Assembly (NCBI GenBank): GCA_003255025.1
Contig: QANY01013809.1
Location: 591,382-655,381 of the forward strand
Origin: Datisca glomerata
Lineage: Eukaryota > Streptophyta > Magnoliopsida > Cucurbitales > Datiscaceae
DNA: 64,000 nt
Direction of reading: 5' to 3'
This document shows, piece after piece, positions 58,371-64,000 of this stretch. Under the pieces are notes generated by a model that had not been told where the DNA came from, did not search any database, and saw only the letters and a list, made by a program, of their open reading frames with translations. The position numbers and the translations under genes were made by a program. Each line of letters begins with the position of its first letter. Position 1 is the stretch's first letter.

Positions 58371-59827
58371 TTTACTAAACTCGATCCTTACACTAATTAT
58401 TTTGTAGAAATGAACCATTACACTAATTTTTGTTTCCCCCGGCCTCTGGCCCACCTTCCACTCAAAATGCACTTATGAAATTACATGTTTACCCTTCACC
58501 TCATTTCTCCTTCTTCGTTTTTCATTTCTTCTTCGCTTTCTTCTTCATCATCTTCTTCGTCTTTTTATTCGCTTTCTTCTTCGTCTTCTTCTTCATCTTC
58601 TTACTTTTTCATGCAACATCAAAATATTTATTTATTTTATTCTTCATGTTCATGAATTTTTTTGAGAATTTTTTTTTTCTGAAAATAACTTTTTACCTAT
58701 TTTTACAGATCTGAACCATATCTGGCCACAAATCAGAGCTGAAAATGAATTTTTGCTCATTTTTACAGATCTGAACCAGAAGATCTGACGAAAAGCCATA
58801 TCTGAAAAGATAAAGCGTAAAAAAGAACTAGAAGAATGAATTGCTACCCAAATATGAGGTTTTACCTATTTTTACAGATCTGAATCATATCTAGCCACAA
58901 AGCAGATATGAAAAGGGTTTTTACTGATATTTGGGTAGTAATTCATTCTTCTAGTTTTTTTTTTTATGTTTTATATTTTTTTAATCCTTCGACGTTTTAT
59001 TTTTGGAGTGTCATTCATGGGAGTACACTAGTATCGTATACATATCGTGTAGACTACACGATGAGTACACTGGTATCGTGTGGTCTACATAATGGGTACA
59101 CTGACATCGTGTAGTATACACGTAGTCTACACGATGGCTACACTCGCGTCGTGTAGACTATACGATGACTACACTATATACTACACGACGACTACACTGA
59201 CGTCGTGTTGACTATGTGTATACTGCACGATTGCTACGCTGGCGTCGTGTAGCCATTGTGTAGATTACACGATAGATACACTAGCATCGTGTAGTCTACA
59301 CGATGTGTACACTAGCGTCGTGTATACTACACGATAGGCACACGACGCTAGTGTACCCCCATGAATGATACTTCAAAAATAAAACGTCGAAGAATTAAAA
59401 AAAAGTAAAACGTCAAAAGAACTAGAAGAATGAATTACTGCCCAAAATGGATAAAAACTCATTTTCGGATATGGGTTATAGTAAGACTTCTGGTTCAGAT
59501 ATGTAAAAATGGGCAAAACCCTATTTTCAGAAAAATTAATAATAATGAAATATTCTCAGAAAATTCATGAACATAAAGAATAAAATAAATAAATTTTTTG
59601 CTGTTGCATGAAAAAGTAAGAAGATGAAGAAAAAGACAGAAAAAAATGAAGAAGAAAACGAAGAAGTGGAAAAAATGAAAAACAAAGAAAGAGAAATAAT
59701 GTGGAGGGTAAACATATAATTTTATAAATACATTTTGAGTAGAAGATGAATCAGGAGTCAGGGAAACACGAATTAGTGTATAAGTCAATTTCTGTAAAAT
59801 GGTTATTGTACGGTCTAGTTTAGCAAA
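58371..59827. mobile_element. Inverted-repeat (foldback) element nested in the MULE
   Basis: The left arm starts TTTACTAAACTCGATCC; the right arm ends, on the other strand, TTTTGCTAAACTAGACC. The arms match for several hundred bases. A consequence is that the plus-strand frame 58430-58714 and the minus-strand frame 59495-59788 give the same kind of peptide (KLHVYPSPHFSFFVFHFF against KLYVYPPHYFSFFVFHFF). The centre is the palindrome array at 59020-59358. There is no coding capacity. The target duplication is obscured by A-runs. Confidence 0.75.
59020..59358. repeat. Tandem array of small palindromes (CGTGTAGTCTACACG type)
   Basis: There are about eight units of roughly 31-54 bp. Each contains a near-perfect hairpin such as CGTGTAGTCTACACGA or CGTGTAGACTACACGA, followed by a spacer like TGAGTACACTGGTAT or TGGCTACACTCGC. 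The array is bounded by GGGAGTACACTAGTATCG and its near inverse CGACGCTAGTGTACCCCC. Strong secondary structure is expected. Confidence 0.85.
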
Positions 59828-59879
59828 AAAAAAAAACTCAATTAAAAACTAAAAAAAAAAACCCAAAATCTCTAAAGCC

Positions 59880-60560
59880 ACATAGACAAAATCGAAGGTT
59901 TCGCGAAGAGGATGGAATCGAGGGGGAGTGCTTCTTCACACATTCGCAAAGAGGGTGAAATCGAAGAGGGGGTGCTTATTCTTCTCTGGTTCAGTCGAAG
60001 ACTTTTCCAAAATTAATCAGTTTCCACTGACTTTACCTCCCATTACTGTTAATATCTTTCTATCCTCTTTGTATCTTCATTTCTTTACTTCTCCACCTTC
60101 AGTCCTTCAGTTGAGCACAACAATGGCGGACCAGGAAATCATCAGGCCACTTCTTCCTGAACAACCCTCGGACCATCCTCAAGTAATCCTCACTATCCAC
60201 GAATACCCAGGAGCACCAGCACAATCCCACTGAGAATGGCAATCACAGGAACACCTAGCGACTGAACCAGATTATCCAAAAAAAAGTATGAAAATTATGA
60301 TACTAAGACAGTATCACTTCAAAAAATTACCCAAACAAAATTACTTCAACGAATATAACTTCAAAAAATTTCAGATGATCCAGCCGATTACCCCTATGCG
60401 AAGAAGATCCCAATTTACCCAGGCGATAACCCCTCTGCGACTGAACCAGAGAAGAAGAAGAAAGCGAAGTTGGTCACCTCTGCGAATAACCCCTATGCGA
60501 AGAAGAAGGCCTCTGAGAAGAACAACCCCTTCGCGAATCACCCCCTGCGATTGCACCCTC
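59880..60560 (+). other. Unique MULE interior, possible captured host fragment
   Basis: Unlike the rest of the element, this part is compositionally gene-like. A leader-like region is followed by an ATG at 60123 reading MADQEIIRPLLPEQPSDHPQ and then HEYPGAPAQSH before a stop at 60231. Downstream, GCGAAG-rich sequence gives only low-complexity Arg-rich or Leu-rich frames. I do not recognise the peptide. It could be the 5' end of a host gene carried by the MULE or simply an open frame by chance. Confidence 0.35.
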
Positions 60561-60816
60561 TGTAACGTCTTTAATGTTTTTTTGTTATTCAAAACGTGCG
60601 TTTTGTCATGGGAAGGGTAAATTTGTCCAAAATTTGATCACATGCTAGTCACGTGATCAACATATAACCGTAAAAGATGGAAAATCCAATTGAAGAGGTG
60701 TAATTGATAGTTCATACAAGTTAAAAGGAAAATTGAGAAGACTTTAAAGTGAAAAGGGTCTACTTAAAAATCAGACAAAATTGAAGAGGTTAATGAAAAG
60801 TTAACCCTTTAATTTA

Positions 60817-62160
60817 TTTATGCCATTTATTATTTTATTTTTTCATAAAAAATAACTTAGCTCACTGCATAGTTAATTAAGAGAACACCTTTTACTCGGA
60901 GAAAAAAGACTCTAATTTTGGGTCAACCAATTTGGAAAATTTTGATCTTTTGGCAACTTTAAAATCGACCAGTGGCATTAATTTTTTTATATTAGCAGAA
61001 TTAAATGAAAATACGTTATACATCTTATAAAAATTTATGTGAAATAATGCTTTGCCAAAATTATTTAGTAATGAATGATAAAATTATCTAAAAATTATTC
61101 ACTTGAATATATATAGAATTGTACCATTGACATTGTGATGGGAAGATTATTCTTGACAAGGTACGATATGGTACAAGATTGATTTTGAAGTTCATTAATT
61201 TAGATGGTTTCTTATAATTTTAGGCTGACGTGGACATGATCTTTGACTTATATATCTTCAATTTTAATTGTATCTTCTCACAACATTACAAAAAGTAATC
61301 CGATGTTGATTTGAATGGCCACGAACCAACATATATAAACTTGGTGGTACTTGTTGCAAGGATGTATAGCATACAAAATACATCTACATCCATATATTGT
61401 CATATTCTCTTGCATTTTAAGCCAAAGTTATGTTCACCGGTTTCTATAGATTGAAGTGTTACTTTTATAATAATGAAAGATATATCCTATTCTATAGGAC
61501 GATTTCTTAACACCTTTAACACTCATGAAAGAGTAACTAACTACACAAATTTATTTAACTGGCTACATAAATTTATGAGTTTTCTTCCTATTGCATTGTA
61601 CTAAAACATATATTATCCATAGGAACACATGAGATTTTTCATAAATAAACGTTTTATTAAGCACTCCTTGTACCTTAAAGTATTTGATTTCACTAAGTTT
61701 CATCGATTTACACAAACGGATATAATTTGTTTGACACTTCACCAGTGGAATTCACACATGTATTTTATGTCATATCATTCTTAATGTAATTTAATATATC
61801 ATTGCTTCAAATGTAAGATTTAATTTTAAAAAGTTTAAAGAATGGAAGTATGATGTTAATAAGTTAATAACCTGATATTAGAATGATTGAATTAATATTT
61901 TATTGCTAGTCTCATTATAGCATCCACTATCATGTGACTAAACTAACTGATATTTAAAATTATCAGAGGAAGTTATGTTTCTTAATTTACTCAAAACAAT
62001 AACAATTTGATCCCACCAAAAAATCATCCCCCATCTAAGTATGGCAACCATAAACAACAATATATATTGTAATAGAAAAAAATGGGAAAAGTAAATACGC
62101 TACAAATACGAGATTTTTCTAATATATCCTGGATTAGTGATAAAATCTATAATTTAACTA
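60817..62160. other. AT-rich intergenic sequence
   Basis: I see no gene, RNA or repeat that can be supported. Confidence 0.5.
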
Positions 62161-62230
62161 TGAGGCGTTTGCACAATTGGTTAGACTTTGAGTTTGCTCT
62201 TTAAATAACACGAGTTCAAGCATGTACACG
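62161..62230 (+). other. tRNA-like sequence (possible SINE head or tRNA relic)
   Basis: GCACAATTGGTTAGAC resembles the D-arm and internal A box of a tRNA. About 30 bases on, GAGTTCAAGC resembles the B box (GGTTCRANNC), the spacing expected for a pol III promoter. Arms do not fold cleanly by eye, so a functional tRNA is unlikely. A second B-box-like GGTTCAAATCC occurs on the minus strand at about 62464-62474. Confidence 0.35.
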
Positions 62231-62474
62231 GACATTGAAGATTAACATGATTATTCATTTTAAGACTCATGAGATTAATCAGATGCAAGCTCATATACTA
62301 CATCGGTGATGACACGCAATCTAAATCTCAATAGATTTTTTATGGTTCTCCACAAAAGATATGAATAAACCATTATATATTAAATGATATAAATGAGTAA
62401 TCGTAAATTTTCTTTAATAAAAATGCCTTGAACTTAAAGTTTTGCACCCATTTCAAGTCGGGGATTTGAACCTT

Positions 62475-63217
62475 TTGAGTGTAATCAATTCATAGTGTCA
62501 TGTCCTAATGGGAAAGTTAGGACCATTACCTGAGCTATTTAAGAAAATTTACGATGACACAATGCTATCATTTTGTGGATTGGTATATATGTATAAAAAC
62601 TAAAGTTTCATAATATTTTGATACCATGCATTTTGTCTTATTTGTTATTTATAAAATTGATTTAATTTTTCTTACATTTAAATAGTATATTTATAATTTC
62701 AGCTGCTCTAATAGTCACAGAATAATTTCAAACTATAATATTATCATTCATGTACTTGAAAGGTGAAAAAATAAATAAATTTATAAGATCGAACAAAGTC
62801 AAATTATACCATAGCTTAATTGTAAGTACAAAAATTTAGAAAATTAATTTTAAAACTTTTTAGCAACATAATTAAATTTTATTATAATTATATTTAGTTG
62901 AAGGAGGTGAGAATGAATTATGTATGTCACATTGTTTTAGGAAAAATTATCAATTTTGTCATCGTAGTTTGTCTCTATTTTTAATTTGACCATCGCATTT
63001 TAAAAAGTTTCAATTGCGTCCCCCAACTTTAATTAACGTTTCATTTTTACCATTATATTACTCTCCGTTTGTTAACTGTACGTTTTTACTCACGCAACAT
63101 GTTATGTGTGCATGTGTCACGTTTTATACACATGCGGCATGCCTGAGCCTAAAATTACACGGTCAACAAAAAATATCAATTTCTCTCATCCACCTCATCA
63201 TCTAATCAAGGAGTTTT
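62475..63217. other. AT-rich region, possibly the start of a MULE-like element
   Basis: No gene is supported. From about 62940, ATTATCAATTTTGTCATCGT and CAATTGCGTCCCCCAACTT have the style of terminal repeats of non-autonomous MULEs, but any partner end lies beyond the window. Confidence 0.3.
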
Positions 63218-63935
63218 GATTAGGGTCACAATCCTTTCATCTTCCCCGTTCTTTTTTCCCATCATCCACGAAATTGAGATTTGGGTATGGCTTCCTCTCT
63301 CTTCACACATATGCAAATCCATAGTCAAACAATCACACACAAACCCACCTCCGAACACACATGCACCCATCCACCTTTGACAGAGAAAATGAGAGGGAAA
63401 AAAATACTATTATTGCTCAACTACAGTGCCTTCTCGATAAATTTGAGTTTCAAATTTCTCCATGCTTAATGGTTTAAAAACAATATGGATTTTTCAATTT
63501 CAGAGAAAAAGTGAATTGAATGAAGTTGATATTTTTCTGATTTCCATTATTATCCGCTTTTTGGATAAGGTGTTCGTTGGGCTCATGTTTTGTGTACTGT
63601 GAAAACTGTGATTGTTTAGGGAATGTGAAAAAGCTTGATTTTTCAGGAAAGTAAAATTTTGAAGTGTGCCCCACACGACCACACCCACTTTGAATTGCCG
63701 AAAATAAATCCTCACCAATTTATTTGCTATCGAGAATTTCTCATCTCCACAGCCGAACAAACAGGTGAATGCCTGTATGGGTGTTGTGCATTCGGAGGAA
63801 GTACTTGTGTGCGTGTTTGACTGTGGGTGTGTATATGGAGATAGAGCTTGGGGAAAGAGATTCATACCCAAATCTCTATTTCTTAGATAATAGGGAAGAA
63901 GATTGGGGAAGAAGAAATGGTTGTGAACCCTAACC
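63218..63935. repeat. Inverted repeat with about 72-bp arms
   Basis: The left arm 63218-63289 (TTAGGGTCACAATC ... GAGATTTGGGTATG) is mirrored on the other strand by 63935-63863 (TTAGGGTTCACAACC ... GAGATTTGGGTATG), with few mismatches in between. The 570-bp loop has no recognised gene; opposite-strand frames there look like chance. It may be the core of a larger foldback or MULE element that leaves the window. Confidence 0.7.
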
Positions 63936-64000
63936 TTAGTCACTGAATTCTAACGAGCCTGAATTCATTATTAAAATGTTATGAATAGATTTTACATAGC
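63936..64000. other. Right edge of window, nothing recognised
   Basis: Short AT-rich sequence without a feature. Confidence 0.5.

Larger units (their letters stand above)
58164..60807. mobile_element. Mutator-like element with long TIRs and a 9-bp target duplication
   Basis: It is 2644 bp. TTTAATTTA occurs directly at both flanks (58155-58163 and 60808-60816), a perfect 9-bp target duplication, the Mutator superfamily hallmark. Terminal inverted repeats of about 190-210 bp begin GGGTTAA and share, on opposite strands, TCAATTTTC, GGACAAATTT and AAAACGCACGTTTTGAA. The right arm has an extra palindromic CACATGCTAGTCACGTGATC-like segment. No transposase is seen, so the element is non-autonomous. 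It holds a nested inverted-repeat element (58371-59827) and a unique segment (about 59880-60560) that could be captured host sequence, as in Pack-MULEs. Confidence 0.88.

Noticed and set aside
59020..59358. CRISPR-like array
   Set aside because: Units vary in length and are palindromes without unique spacers; the context is a plant transposon.

Overview
The window is nuclear DNA from a flowering plant, most likely a eudicot. It is AT-rich, with long microsatellites, spliced genes, plant-type Ty1/copia and Ty3/gypsy retrotransposons, Mutator-like elements (MULEs), an L1-type LINE remnant, a hAT-like element and inverted-repeat elements. I could not identify the species. There is one unknown base, at 837. 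Only one gene looks intact and host-like: a group-A bZIP transcription factor (AREB3/ABI5-like) on the minus strand, CDS 32461-34205. Almost everything else is mobile DNA, much of it nested and decayed.

Layout, left part. 1-1.25 kb: unassigned, with possible exon scraps and a GA microsatellite. About 1.5-27.2 kb: the remains of one MULE-type region. It holds a MuDR-like transposase gene on the plus strand (1478-2040 plus 11503-about 13290) and a convergent, spliced DUF1985-type gene on the minus strand (23857-27171, with a probable further exon at 13724-14037). Two copia elements sit inside. Copia-1A (2041-11502, minus) split the transposase reading frame. Copia-2 (14210-23485, plus, exact 5-bp target duplication ATTAC) lies in the DUF1985 gene's probable intron. 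Without both insertions the region is about 6.9 kb. 28.5-29.7 kb is a LINE remnant, and 30.4-31.1 kb an inverted-repeat element.

Middle and right. 32.4-35.6 kb is the bZIP gene. 36794-56284 is a Ty3/gypsy element with target duplication ACACT, a second plant-type RNase H and an antisense extra ORF; these point to the Tat lineage. It was hit inside a 56-bp tandem repeat by a member of the Copia-2 family that now survives as a solo LTR (42923-52450, target duplication CATAA). That LTR itself received a hAT-like element (44557-45125) and a second Copia-1 copy (45343-52417). 56.5-57.7 kb is an AT-rich inverted-repeat structure around a GC-rich CCGAC-type minisatellite. 58164-60807 is a MULE with about 190-bp terminal inverted repeats and a perfect 9-bp target duplication TTTAATTTA. 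Inside it is another inverted-repeat element whose centre is an array of small palindromes. The last 3 kb is AT-rich with a tRNA-like sequence and one more inverted repeat.

How it fits together: this looks like a gene island (the bZIP gene) in a repeat-rich neighbourhood. The retroelement ORFs carry stops, frameshifts, deletions and catalytic-residue changes, so none is likely autonomous. No CRISPR, operon or other prokaryote-like system is present. I did not find a clearly new biological system; the most informative structures are the two nested complexes and the MULE at 58-61 kb. All family calls were made by eye without database searches.
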